Origin: Paenibacillus jilunlii
GTDB lineage: Bacteria; Bacillota; Bacilli; Paenibacillales; Paenibacillaceae
Direction: 5' to 3'
Assembly: GCF_900102965.1 (NCBI RefSeq)
Contig: NZ_FNGM01000001.1
Span: forward strand, 850,294-914,293
Length of the DNA: 64,000 nt
Positions 39,427 through 47,901 of this stretch are shown piece after piece. The translations under genes were made by a program, and so were the position numbers. Within the stretch, counting starts at the first letter, position 1. Every line of letters begins with the position of its first letter. A model generated the notes under the pieces. That model made no database searches. It was given only the letters and a program-made list of their open reading frames with translations, and was not told the DNA's origin.

Positions 39427-40923
39427 ATGACAAATACAACGGATGCGAAAGGCGCTCCTGCAGAGCAGCCCTTCTCACTGAAGGCTATACTGCCGCCATT
39501 GCTGGCCATTATCGTAGGGATGATTATGGTTATCCTCGACGGAACAGTAGTCAATGTAGCCGTGCCTAAGCTGGTCGAATATTTCAATACTGACCTCAAA
39601 ACCGTACAATGGGCCATTACCGGATATACGCTTGCCCTGGCTGCTGTAATCCCTCTTGCCGGGTATATGACGGACCGGTTCGGTTCGAAGCAGGTATTCG
39701 TTTCAACAGTCGCTATGTTCGTACTGGGCTCTATGCTGTGCTCAATCGCGCAAACTTCAAGCCAGCTGGTACTCTTCCGTGTCATTCAGGGACTGGGCGG
39801 CGGGATGGTTGCTCCAATCGGGATGGCGATGGTTTTCAGACTGGCTCCGCCGGAACGCAGAGGGTCGATCATGGGTCTTCTCGGTATTCCCATGCTGCTT
39901 GCTCCTGCACTCGGACCGGTTTTGTCCGGATGGCTGGTGGAATATGTGAGCTGGCACTGGATTTTCCTGATCAACGTGCCAATCGGAATCGTAGGGATTA
40001 CGCTGGGCATCAAATATCTGCCGAAGACAGAAACGAAAGGGAGAGCCCATCTCGATATTCTGGGCATTATTCTGGCTCCGGTAGCCTTCTCCATGCTTGC
40101 TTACGGTGTGAATCAGGGCGGCGGTGAAAGCTGGTCCTCAACGGGTGCCATTGTAGGGTTGTCTGTGGGCGGAGTGGCGCTGGTATTGTTTATCATTGTA
40201 GAGCTGCTTCATAAGCATCCTCTGCTGGAGCTTCGCGTATTCCGATCATCGGATTTCACCCGGGGGATTATTCTAAGCTGGGTAACCCAAGCTGCATTGT
40301 TCGGTTCCATGCTGTTTGTACCGCTGTATTTGCAGCAGATCCGCAATTATACTCCGCTGGAAACGGGCCTGATCCTGCTGCCGCAGGCGCTGGCTTCCGG
40401 GATCGGCATGCCGCTGGGCGGCCGCCTGTTTGACAAAATCGGTGCGCGTCCATTGGTATTTGTCGGTCTGAGCATCATCTCAACCGCACTGTTCATGCTT
40501 TCGGGTGTGACCGTGGATACCGGCCTGCCGTTCATTATGTCTACTTTGGCAATGATGGGTCTTGGCATGGGTCTTTCGATGATGCCGGTCAACACCCATG
40601 TGCTGAACTCGGCGCCGCGTGAATGGGTGAACCGGGTTACACCTCTCACCGCTGCTGCCCAGCAGGTGGTGGTGTCCTTTGCAGTGGCCGGGATGACCGG
40701 TTATCTGACCAGTCAAATAGCAGTGCATATGGGTAAAATGGCCGCAGGTTCGAATCCGCTCTCTGCCATGGTTCTTGGATTCAATGATGTGTTCTTTTTC
40801 TCAGCATGCATCGCTGTGGCAGGTGTGGTCATCAGCCTGATTCTGCGCCGGCCGAAGACAGCCGTTGCTGCGCCTTCCCAGGAAGAGCAGCAGACCGATG
40901 CTGCTATGATGATGGGGCATTAA
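39427..40923 (+). CDS. DHA2 (14-helix) MFS drug exporter, EmrB/QacA-like
   Basis: 498 residues. Helix 1 with MIMVILDGTVVNVAVPKLVE (the D1 motif DxTxVNVALP of QacA/EmrB), motif A GYMTDRFGSKQ, motif B FRVIQGLGGGMVAPIG and motif C APALGPVLSG, with 14 predicted helices. It exports drugs in antiport with protons. ATG 39427 has TGGGGA seven bases upstream; an in-frame GTG at 39415 is possible. With the TetR gene it forms the second efflux locus of the window; the two exporters belong to different subgroups. Confidence 0.92.
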   Translation: MTNTTDAKGAPAEQPFSLKAILPPLLAIIVGMIMVILDGTVVNVAVPKLVEYFNTDLKTVQWAITGYTLALAAVIPLAGYMTDRFGSKQVFVSTVAMFVLGSMLCSIAQTSSQLVLFRVIQGLGGGMVAPIGMAMVFRLAPPERRGSIMGLLGIPMLLAPALGPVLSGWLVEYVSWHWIFLINVPIGIVGITLGIKYLPKTETKGRAHLDILGIILAPVAFSMLAYGVNQGGGESWSSTGAIVGLSVGGVALVLFIIVELLHKHPLLELRVFRSSDFTRGIILSWVTQAALFGSMLFVPLYLQQIRNYTPLETGLILLPQALASGIGMPLGGRLFDKIGARPLVFVGLSIISTALFMLSGVTVDTGLPFIMSTLAMMGLGMGLSMMPVNTHVLNSAPREWVNRVTPLTAAAQQVVVSFAVAGMTGYLTSQIAVHMGKMAAGSNPLSAMVLGFNDVFFFSACIAVAGVVISLILRRPKTAVAAPSQEEQQTDAAMMMGH

Positions 40924-40936
40924 TCTTAAGCGAATA

Positions 40937-40990
40937 TTGTAAGAATGAAGAACGTCCCTTGCTGCCGGTTGGCAGGAAGGGACGTTCTTT
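40937..40990. repeat. 54-bp terminator repeat, copy 1
   Basis: Begins TTGTAAGAATG and contains the 13-bp stem AAGAACGTCCCTT / AAGGGACGTTCTT with an inner GCTGCC / GGCAG pairing and a T run. It acts as the terminator of the EmrB-like gene. All 54 bases are repeated at 46782-46835. Confidence 0.9.
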
Positions 40991-41017
40991 TTGCGTTATA
41001 TTAAAGAAGCATGCGTA

Positions 41018-42331
41018 TCATTTTCCAATTTTGCGCCCTTCTTTGTCAAGAAACAACAGCTCGTAGTATTTTTTGGGCCGACCCTTACTGTTTTCTCGTT
41101 TTTCAAATACCGGTTGTACATATTTATTTTCTTCAATCTTGTTAAGGATACGGTTCGCACCTCTGACGGTGATGGACAGGCACTGAGCGACATCCTCAGA
41201 GGATAATTTATTTGTTCTCATAATTTCTGCATAAGACATGATTTTCTGCAAATTGATGTTGTTTATTCCAATCCTTTTGGCCAATGCGATGATTTCCGGG
41301 TCCCCTTGTTCAGAGAACTGTATGACATTCATGCTCCGCATTGGGCCGATGACCTTCTGATTCTCGTTTATAAAAAAGCTGCAGTTGCCCGTAAAGGCGT
41401 TCGCCTGTCTGTGAGCTTTGGTGGCATTTTCGTTAGCTTGAAAATACTCATGCCCCGAGCCCCACCCTATTTTTACCTTGTCGCTTATCTGCTCTTCCAG
41501 ATACTCCAGCAGGGTGCAGTTATGCGCGTTAGAGGTAATTTTCATGAAATTTCCGTAGGTGGTGTACAGTCTGACAAAGCCTTCCGAAATTTGGGCCGTG
41601 TCTGCAAGATTCACGCTGCGCAGAAACCTGCTGACAAGGACTTTCAGCTCATGAAGTTCGTCTTCGGATGGCGGCTGCGTTGTTTTGGCCGATATGCATG
41701 CTACAACTGCCCTCTGGTTCTTAAGCTTGAGGATAGTAATTTCGTTGATGATCTCTTTTATGGTCTCTTTAACATTTTCCAAAGTGGGCCGTATTAGGAT
41801 ATATCTTACTCCGTGCTTTTTGAGTTCTGGAACAAAATGACCGAACGCCGTGATGGACAGGTCTATTTTCTTTTCTTCCCACAGCGTGATATGGTTCTCG
41901 AGCATTGTTTCCACTCGTTCAAGCAGATCGCCGCTATCAATGGGCTTTCCTTCGTGAGTCAGGTATTTTTGGAATTCCCTGAAGGAATCAATAATATATG
42001 CATAATCCACATAGATCCTGGAGATGTCAAGCCCGGGTTCTGTAACCAGTAGCCGGAAAAGTTCTCTATACAGAAGGTTTTCATTATCCTGCAAAATGTG
42101 AACAGGCACTTTCTCATCCAGACATTCCATACCTATTGACTCGTAAAGCAACCTGCCACTGATCACAAATCCGTCCACCGAACCTAAGTTTTTCAGATAT
42201 ACGTCTTTGGTTTCCCGGAAGTTGCTGATCGTAAGAAACCGAAACTGACATAAGGGCCGCATTTCTTCTTCAATGATGCGGAAATAGTCCATATGGGTCT
42301 CAGGCGTGATGATGCCCAGCTTGATTTTCAT
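41018..42331 (-). CDS. Putative ligand-sensing regulator with C-terminal winged helix
   Basis: 437 residues. The N-terminal 180 residues resemble the periplasmic-binding-like sensor half of PrpR/YtrR-type regulators (KLGIITPETHMDYFRIIEEE, GVRYILIRPTLENVKETIKE). A middle domain of unknown type follows. The last 75 residues look like a winged helix (KLSSEDVAQCLSITVRGANR, ILNKIEENKYVQPVFE) with a basic wing SKGRPKKYYEL. I do not recognise the exact family. It is divergent from the M20 operon with operator-like repeats between, so it probably controls that operon. ATG 42331 has AAAGGAATC upstream. Confidence 0.75.
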   Translation of the reverse strand: MKIKLGIITPETHMDYFRIIEEEMRPLCQFRFLTISNFRETKDVYLKNLGSVDGFVISGRLLYESIGMECLDEKVPVHILQDNENLLYRELFRLLVTEPGLDISRIYVDYAYIIDSFREFQKYLTHEGKPIDSGDLLERVETMLENHITLWEEKKIDLSITAFGHFVPELKKHGVRYILIRPTLENVKETIKEIINEITILKLKNQRAVVACISAKTTQPPSEDELHELKVLVSRFLRSVNLADTAQISEGFVRLYTTYGNFMKITSNAHNCTLLEYLEEQISDKVKIGWGSGHEYFQANENATKAHRQANAFTGNCSFFINENQKVIGPMRSMNVIQFSEQGDPEIIALAKRIGINNINLQKIMSYAEIMRTNKLSSEDVAQCLSITVRGANRILNKIEENKYVQPVFEKRENSKGRPKKYYELLFLDKEGRKIGK

Positions 42332-42369
42332 AGTAGATTCCTTTCATAAACAATTCAATCAAAAGAGTT

Positions 42370-42390
42370 ATATCACAATAAATGTGATAT
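42370..42390. promoter_or_regulatory. Palindrome upstream of the regulator gene
   Basis: ATATCACA-ATAAA-TGTGATAT, perfect 8-bp arms, 39 bases upstream of the regulator start. A candidate autoregulatory or global-regulator site. Confidence 0.5.
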
Positions 42391-42418
42391 TTCAATCTTC
42401 CCGGTAGCTTAGAAATTA

Positions 42419-42499
42419 TGTTCTTAAAATGTCTAATATTATATTGACATCTTGTAGATTAAAAAGTACGATAAAAGTGTTCTTAAAAAGTCTTAAAAT
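42419..42499 (+). promoter_or_regulatory. Promoter of the M20 operon framed by direct repeats
   Basis: TTGACA (42444-42449), 17-base spacer, TACGAT (42467-42472). TGTTCTTAAAATGTCTAA (42419) and TGTTCTTAAAAAGTCTTA (42478) frame it as direct repeats 59 bases apart, likely sites for the divergent regulator. AAAGGAGG at 42503-42510 is a strong ribosome-binding-like sequence with no ORF behind it. Confidence 0.6.
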
Positions 42500-42565
42500 A
42501 CGAAAGGAGGTCATTTTCGCTCTGTTGTTACATTAATTCAATTTGTGTTTTGGGAGATGTTCATT

Positions 42566-43783
42566 GTGATTGAAAAAACGGATGACTTTCTGAGTATGGC
42601 CAATCAGCTTCAGGAGAAATTGGTCATGTACAGGCATCATCTTCACGCGATTCCGGAACTTGATTTAAGTCTGCCCAGAACAAGTGCTTACGTAAAAGAG
42701 AGGTTGGAGTCGATGGATCTTAAGCCCATTCCCGTAGGAGAATCAGGTTTAATGGTTACCATCGGCGGACAACATGCCGGGAAGGTGATTCTTATTCGTG
42801 CAGATATGGACGGGCTGCCGATTAAAGAAGAAACGGATCTTTCTTTTGCGTCACTGAACGGAAACATGCATGCATGCGGCCATGACCTGCATACTTCTAT
42901 GCTGCTTGGAGCTGCAGAGATCCTGAAGGCAAACGAAGGACAGCTTCGCGGGACGGTTAAGCTTATGTTTCAGCCGGGTGAAGAAACCTTGCAAGGGGCA
43001 AAGATGATGCTTGAACACGGGATTCTCGACAATCCTAAAGTGGATGCAGCAATGATGCTTCATGTGTTGACTGGAATGCCCATTCCTGCCGGGCAATTTG
43101 TAGTGCCTGAGGCCGGAGGGGCGATATCAGCTTCTTCCGATTGGTTCGAACTCATCATCCGCGGACGGGGCGCACATGGAGCGATGCCGAGTGCCGCGGT
43201 GGACCCATTAAATGTAGCGGCTCATCTTCATCTGGCGCTGCAGGGGATCATAAGCCGCGAGATTTCGCCAATTGAGAGTGCAGTCCTTACAATTGGTGTG
43301 ATGGAAGGTGGAAGTGCCAGCAACGTGATTCCCGATACTGCCAGAATCAAAGGCAGCGTACGCACATTTGACGCCAAATTGCGTGATAAAATCGAAACCC
43401 GCATCCACGAAATTTCTGCAGGTATTGGAGACATATTTCATGCAAAGGTGGATGTGATTTATACCAGGGGCTGTCCTGAGGTGAAAAGTGACAGTGAGCT
43501 GAACCATCAAATGAGAACTACTATTGCAAACACCTTTGGCGCCAGTTCCTGTATCGGTTTAACCCAATTAATACCCGGCGGTAAATTAATGGGATCGGAA
43601 GACTTCTCCTTTGTATCCCAAGCGGTGCCAAGTACCTCAGTGTTTCTTAATGCAGGCAATACCGGAGAAGGTTATGGTTACCCGATGCACCATCCAAAGA
43701 CGATGTTCTCGGATGAGGTGCTTCATAGAGGAGCTGCGGCTTACGCTGCTTTCGCCAGAGATTGGCTTGAAAGTAATAGATAA
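42566..43783 (+). CDS. M20 family metal-dependent amidohydrolase
   Basis: 405 residues of the M20D type (aminoacylase / hippurate hydrolase / IAA-amino acid hydrolase-like). RADMDGLPIKEET, HACGHDLHTSMLLGAA (catalytic Cys/His metal site), FQPGEETLQGAKMML and the late MGSEDFSFV motif are intact. It would release an amino acid or acid from an N-acyl substrate; the substrate is unknown. GTG 42566 has GGGAGA nine bases upstream; in-frame TTG 42545 and ATG 42557 are less well placed. First gene of an operon with two crotonase-like genes and L-serine dehydratase. Confidence 0.9.
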   Translation: MIEKTDDFLSMANQLQEKLVMYRHHLHAIPELDLSLPRTSAYVKERLESMDLKPIPVGESGLMVTIGGQHAGKVILIRADMDGLPIKEETDLSFASLNGNMHACGHDLHTSMLLGAAEILKANEGQLRGTVKLMFQPGEETLQGAKMMLEHGILDNPKVDAAMMLHVLTGMPIPAGQFVVPEAGGAISASSDWFELIIRGRGAHGAMPSAAVDPLNVAAHLHLALQGIISREISPIESAVLTIGVMEGGSASNVIPDTARIKGSVRTFDAKLRDKIETRIHEISAGIGDIFHAKVDVIYTRGCPEVKSDSELNHQMRTTIANTFGASSCIGLTQLIPGGKLMGSEDFSFVSQAVPSTSVFLNAGNTGEGYGYPMHHPKTMFSDEVLHRGAAAYAAFARDWLESNR

Positions 43784-43811
43784 GTTCTTAACACAACAAG
43801 GAGGAATTGAA

Positions 43812-44648
43812 ATGTCAGAAAGACGTATGATTGGACCAACCAAATTTGAGGAGTACTCGGAGAAGTACAAGGACTTTCTATTAATGACCCGCCGTGACGG
43901 AATCATTGAGGTGCGATTGCATACTGACGGAGGATCCTATAAACATTCTTGGGAAGCCCATACGGCCTGGTCCCATGCATGGTCCGATATTGGCCGTGAC
44001 CCTGAGAACGAGGTCATGATCATTTCCGGAACAGGGGATAAATGGGTAATCGGGGACCCTGAGGTCTGGAATACGAAATTTATGGATTGGCCGAAGCAAA
44101 AGAAGCTCGAACAGTATCATGAATCGCTGAGACTGCTTGAGAATCTGATATTCTGCATCGACATCCCCACCATCGGGGCGATCAATGGGCCGGGAACGCA
44201 CTGTGAGCTAGCGACTCTTTGTGATATTACCATTTGTACCGAAGACGCGGACTTTTTTGATCCGCATTTCCTGGGAGGCACACCTCCGGGAGACGGGATG
44301 CTGCTTACGCTGCAGAACATGATAGGTTTCAAGAAAGCAGCATACTACGCATACACCGGCAAGAATATCAATGGTCAAACAGCATTGGAACTGGGCATAG
44401 TCAGTGAAGTCCTCCCCCGCGAACAGCTTCTTCCCCGCGCATGGGAACTAGCCGAGATGATTATGCAGGCACCGCGTTCAACGAGACATCTGTCCCATTC
44501 AATTATCTCCCGTCCATGGAAACAAGCATTGGTCAGTGATCAAGGGTTCCAGCTTGCTCACCAAATGTATGACATGGCCATTGATGAAGAAGGTGCTCTG
44601 GAGAGACTGAAGAAAATGCAAGGACGTCTAATGGGCAAAGAAGTGTAA
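43812..44648 (+). CDS. Crotonase-superfamily protein resembling 6-oxocamphor hydrolase
   Basis: 278 residues of the enoyl-CoA hydratase/isomerase fold. Compared from memory with 6-oxocamphor hydrolase, the start (FEEYSEKYKDFLLMTRRDGI), WSDIGRDPENEVMIISGTGD, PTIGAINGPGTH and TPPGDGMLLTLQ match in order, including an Asp in FFDPHFLGG and a His in EAHTAW at positions where that enzyme has catalytic residues. This points to C-C bond hydrolysis of a beta-diketone or a CoA-independent reaction rather than fatty-acid oxidation. ATG 43812 has AAGGAGG upstream. It is followed by a tandem paralogue. Confidence 0.85.
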   Translation: MSERRMIGPTKFEEYSEKYKDFLLMTRRDGIIEVRLHTDGGSYKHSWEAHTAWSHAWSDIGRDPENEVMIISGTGDKWVIGDPEVWNTKFMDWPKQKKLEQYHESLRLLENLIFCIDIPTIGAINGPGTHCELATLCDITICTEDADFFDPHFLGGTPPGDGMLLTLQNMIGFKKAAYYAYTGKNINGQTALELGIVSEVLPREQLLPRAWELAEMIMQAPRSTRHLSHSIISRPWKQALVSDQGFQLAHQMYDMAIDEEGALERLKKMQGRLMGKEV

Positions 44649-44655
44649 TAGAGAT

Positions 44656-45476
44656 ATGGCGGGACCTACAAGATTCGAAGAGTACTCAGAGAAGTATAAA
44701 GACTTATTCTTAATGACCCGCAGCGGCGGCATCCTCGAAGTGCGTATGCACACTCGCGGGGGACCGTTACAATTCGACTGGCCGGTCCAGACAGCATATG
44801 GTCATGTATGGTCAGATATTGGCCGTGATCCTGAGAATGAGGTCATGATCCTTACAGGAACAGGGGAGTTGTGGCAGATTGGTAATCCTGAAGTCTGGAC
44901 AACAAAATTCATGGATTGGCCGAATAGCCGGAAAGTGGAAATGTACCATGAGTCATTGAGAATGATTGAAAATATGATCTATTGCATCGGCATCCCCACC
45001 ATTGGCGTGATCAATGGCACAGGATCACACTGGCAACTGGGAACACTGTGTGATATTACCATTTGTGCTGAAGGCACAGCGTTTTTCGATGCTCATACCC
45101 GGGCGGTGTACCGCCTGGAGATGGAATCGTCCTGGCACTTCAAAAGATACTAGGCATCAAGAAAGCGGCATTTTACGCATACACGGGTATGAACATCAAT
45201 GCTCAAACGGCATTAGACCTCGGTCTGGTTAGCGAGGTACTGCCTCACGAACAGCTTCTTCCCCGTGCACGGGAACTGGCAGAGATGATCATGCAGGCAC
45301 CCCGCTCTACAAGACATCTTGCCCATTCGATTGTGTCGCACCCATGGAAGGAAGCCCTCGCCCATGATCAAGGCTTCCAGCTTACTCGCCAATTGTACGA
45401 TATGGCCATTGATGAAGAAGGGATTTTTGAGCGGCTGAATAGAATTAAGGAACGTTTTCAGAGGAATGGGCGATAG
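44656..45476 (+). pseudogene. Second 6-oxocamphor-hydrolase-like crotonase, frameshifted
   Basis: A tandem duplicate of the preceding gene (FEEYSEKYKDLFLMTRSGGI, WSDIGRDPENEVMILTGTGE). The frame is lost near 45108-45111: read on, it stops at 45153, but moving back one base gives PPGDGIVLALQKILGIKKAA and continues to NINAQTALDLGLVSEVLPHE and the natural end at 45476. One missing base explains it. The repaired product would be about 273 residues. It begins seven bases after the upstream gene, with only a weak ribosome binding site. Either natural decay or a sequence error. Confidence 0.85.
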
Positions 45477-45540
45477 TATATTTTGGCCAAGCACCACGAA
45501 GATTTCATGCTGAAGACAACTGAGAAGGGGGATGGGTGCA

Positions 45541-46749
45541 GTGAAATCGTTGACAGAACTATATAAGATTGGCAGTGGACCGTCCAGCTCCCATACCATG
45601 GGGCCGGAGAAGGCGGCCAGAATCTTCAAATCAGAGAATAAAGACGCAGACCAATTCAAGGCGCTGATTTATGGTTCCCTTGCCAAAACAGGCAAAGGCC
45701 ATATGACGGACAAGGCCATTATTAGAGCACTGGCACCCGTTCGGGCGGAGATTCAATTTGTTCCACAAGCCGATTTTGTTCTGCCCCATCCCAATACCAT
45801 GGACTTTTTCGCTTACAAAGACGGGCAGCAAACCACATCCATGCGTGTCTTAAGTATCGGCGGAGGGGACATTGTTATTGAGGGCCGGGAGGAGATGCAA
45901 ACGCCCGATGTCTACCCGGAGAACACCTTTGCAGAAATCAGTACAATTTGTAAAGCGAATCAGATCCGCCTAAGCGATTACGTCGAACAATGTGAAGGCA
46001 AACAGATCTGGGATTTTCTAAGTGGGATTTGGGAAGCGATGAAGCGTTCGATCGACGAAGGGCTTGCTGCCACCGGTATTCTGGAAGGCGGTCTGAATGT
46101 CGAACGCAAGGCGCAATATCTGTATAATCAGCGGCATATGGATGAGGGCCCGGAGACGCGGGAGAACAGGATCGTCAGCGCCTATGCTTTCGCCGTCAAC
46201 GAGCAGAATGCCGCCGCTGGCACAATCGTAACGGCCCCGACCTGCGGGGCCAGCGGTACCGTGCCGGCCGCGCTCCGGTATATGCAGCAAAAGAAGCATA
46301 TCCCGGACGAACAGGTTCTCCGGGCGCTGGCAGTCGGCGGGCTCATTGGCAATCTGGTGAAGCAGAACGCCTCCATCAGCGGTGCTCAGTGCGGCTGCCA
46401 GGCGGAGGTTGGCACTGCTTGCTCTATGGCATCGGCTGCACTGGCAGAGCTGTCTGGTATGGGGATCGACCAGATTGAGTATGCGGCGGAGGTTGCCATG
46501 GAGCACCATTTGGGGTTAACCTGTGATCCGATTAACGGACTTGTTCAGATTCCTTGCATCGAGCGGAACGCGGTGGCTGCGATGCGGGCGATCAATGCGC
46601 TGAGCCTGGCCAATTTCTTATCCAATACCCGTAAGATATCTTTTGATCTGGTTGTACAGACCATGTATGAGACAGGCCTGGATATGAACAGTAGTTACCG
46701 CGAAACTTCAGAAGGCGGGCTAGCTAAGCTCTACAAAATAGACAGTTAG
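45541..46749 (+). CDS. L-serine ammonia-lyase, single-chain iron-sulfur type
   Basis: 402 residues. The N-terminal domain has GSGPSSSHTMGP and the C-terminal domain carries the cluster cysteines (APTCGASGTVP, GAQCGCQAEVG, CDPINGLVQIPCIERN). It deaminates L-serine to pyruvate and ammonia with an oxygen-sensitive 4Fe-4S cluster. The one-chain form is like E. coli SdaA rather than the two-subunit Bacillus enzyme. Placement after an amidohydrolase and two crotonases suggests that serine, or a serine-like compound, is a product of the pathway. GTG 45541 has AAGGGGG nine bases upstream; ATG 45532 abuts that site. Confidence 0.92.
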   Translation: MKSLTELYKIGSGPSSSHTMGPEKAARIFKSENKDADQFKALIYGSLAKTGKGHMTDKAIIRALAPVRAEIQFVPQADFVLPHPNTMDFFAYKDGQQTTSMRVLSIGGGDIVIEGREEMQTPDVYPENTFAEISTICKANQIRLSDYVEQCEGKQIWDFLSGIWEAMKRSIDEGLAATGILEGGLNVERKAQYLYNQRHMDEGPETRENRIVSAYAFAVNEQNAAAGTIVTAPTCGASGTVPAALRYMQQKKHIPDEQVLRALAVGGLIGNLVKQNASISGAQCGCQAEVGTACSMASAALAELSGMGIDQIEYAAEVAMEHHLGLTCDPINGLVQIPCIERNAVAAMRAINALSLANFLSNTRKISFDLVVQTMYETGLDMNSSYRETSEGGLAKLYKIDS

Positions 46750-46781
46750 ACTCAGATTCTGGGTCCAGTAAGCGAGTACTG

Positions 46782-46835
46782 TTGTAAGAATGAAGAACGT
46801 CCCTTGCTGCCGGTTGGCAGGAAGGGACGTTCTTT
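46782..46835. repeat. 54-bp terminator repeat, copy 2
   Basis: Identical over 54 bases to 40937-40990, with related sequence extending to TAAGCGA on the left. It serves as terminator for the serine dehydratase operon and possibly for the convergent DMT gene. Confidence 0.9.
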
Positions 46836-46869
46836 GCGCTATATAAGGTCAGGCTGCTGCGGCACTAAG

Positions 46870-47769
46870 CTACAGATTCGCCCGCCGCTTCTTCAGCATT
46901 CTTGCTGGCGGCACTACATGCAGCTTGCCCAGCAGCTCCGAGGCGATGATGCCCAGCAGCACCAGCGCTGCGCCGGTGTAGCCCTGGAGGGAGAGCTTCT
47001 CATGCACGAACCAGTAGCCGAAGAAGGCAGCGAAGACCGGCTCCAGCGCGAAGATCAGGCCGGTACGGGTCGGCGAGGTGTACTTCTGGGCCACGGGCTG
47101 GAGGATGAAGCCGCAGGCGCTGCAGAAGATGCCGAGGGCCAGAATGGCAATCCAGCCGGGCAGGGTGGACGGCAGGGAAGGCGTCTCGAAGACGGCTGAC
47201 AGAATCAGGGCATAGCCTCCGGCGAAGCCGAGCTGCAGAATGCCGATGTTCAGCGAGTCACTGGTCTTGACCGCCCGGGCTGTGACCAGGATCTGCACCG
47301 CATAGAACACGGCAGACAAGATACAGAGAAGATCGCCGGGCCGGACCTGCAGCGAGCCGTTCAGCGTAAGCAGCCCGATGCCGCTGATGGCGAGAACGGA
47401 GCCGAAGATTTGCTGGGGTGCGACTCTTTTTTTGAAGACAAGAACCTCCAGCATGGGAACGAACACAACAGTCAGAGCCACCAGGAAGCCGGCATTAGAG
47501 GTCGTGGTCGTCTTCAGCCCGAAGGTGATGCAGGTGAACACCCCAAGCAGCAAAAAGCCGAGCAACGCTCCATACTTCAACGTTCTGGCATCGATGCTGC
47601 GCAGCCGCCTGCGGAACAGCAGTCCCGCCAGCAGGAAGGCCAGCCCGAAACGCAGGGCAATCAGATTGAATTCTCCCAGTGTTCCCAGTCCCATCTTCAT
47701 GAACAGGTAAGAGGAGCCCCAGAACATAGTTACAGCCATAAGCAGCAGTTCAGCCTTAAGCGGCTTCAT
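46870..47769 (-). CDS. DMT superfamily transporter (EamA)
   Basis: 299 residues, ten membrane helices in two EamA repeats (LLLMAVTMFWGSSYLFMKMG and LCILSAVFYAVQILVTARAV). Conserved features include the Pro-containing end of each repeat (PVFAAFFGYWFVHEKLSLQG). It is probably an exporter of an amino acid or metabolite. ATG 47769 has AAGGAT nine bases upstream; upstream in-frame ATGs to 47832 are less well placed. Divergent from a LysR regulator that may control it. Confidence 0.9.
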   Translation of the reverse strand: MKPLKAELLLMAVTMFWGSSYLFMKMGLGTLGEFNLIALRFGLAFLLAGLLFRRRLRSIDARTLKYGALLGFLLLGVFTCITFGLKTTTTSNAGFLVALTVVFVPMLEVLVFKKRVAPQQIFGSVLAISGIGLLTLNGSLQVRPGDLLCILSAVFYAVQILVTARAVKTSDSLNIGILQLGFAGGYALILSAVFETPSLPSTLPGWIAILALGIFCSACGFILQPVAQKYTSPTRTGLIFALEPVFAAFFGYWFVHEKLSLQGYTGAALVLLGIIASELLGKLHVVPPARMLKKRRANL

Positions 47770-47901
47770 TCTTTCATCATCCTTCATCATTCCAAGTTGC
47801 AAGCCACTATAGTATAATATGCTCGAATACATAAGTTAACTGAATGTTTATCATAGAATACATGAGTAAAACTCATGTGATTTCAGGAGGTGCATAGCAG
47901 T

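Noticed and set aside
38676..39785. 369-codon minus-strand frame across the TetR gene and the start of the exporter
   Set aside because: The TetR and MFS motifs lie on the plus strand; the minus frame has no family features and no start site.
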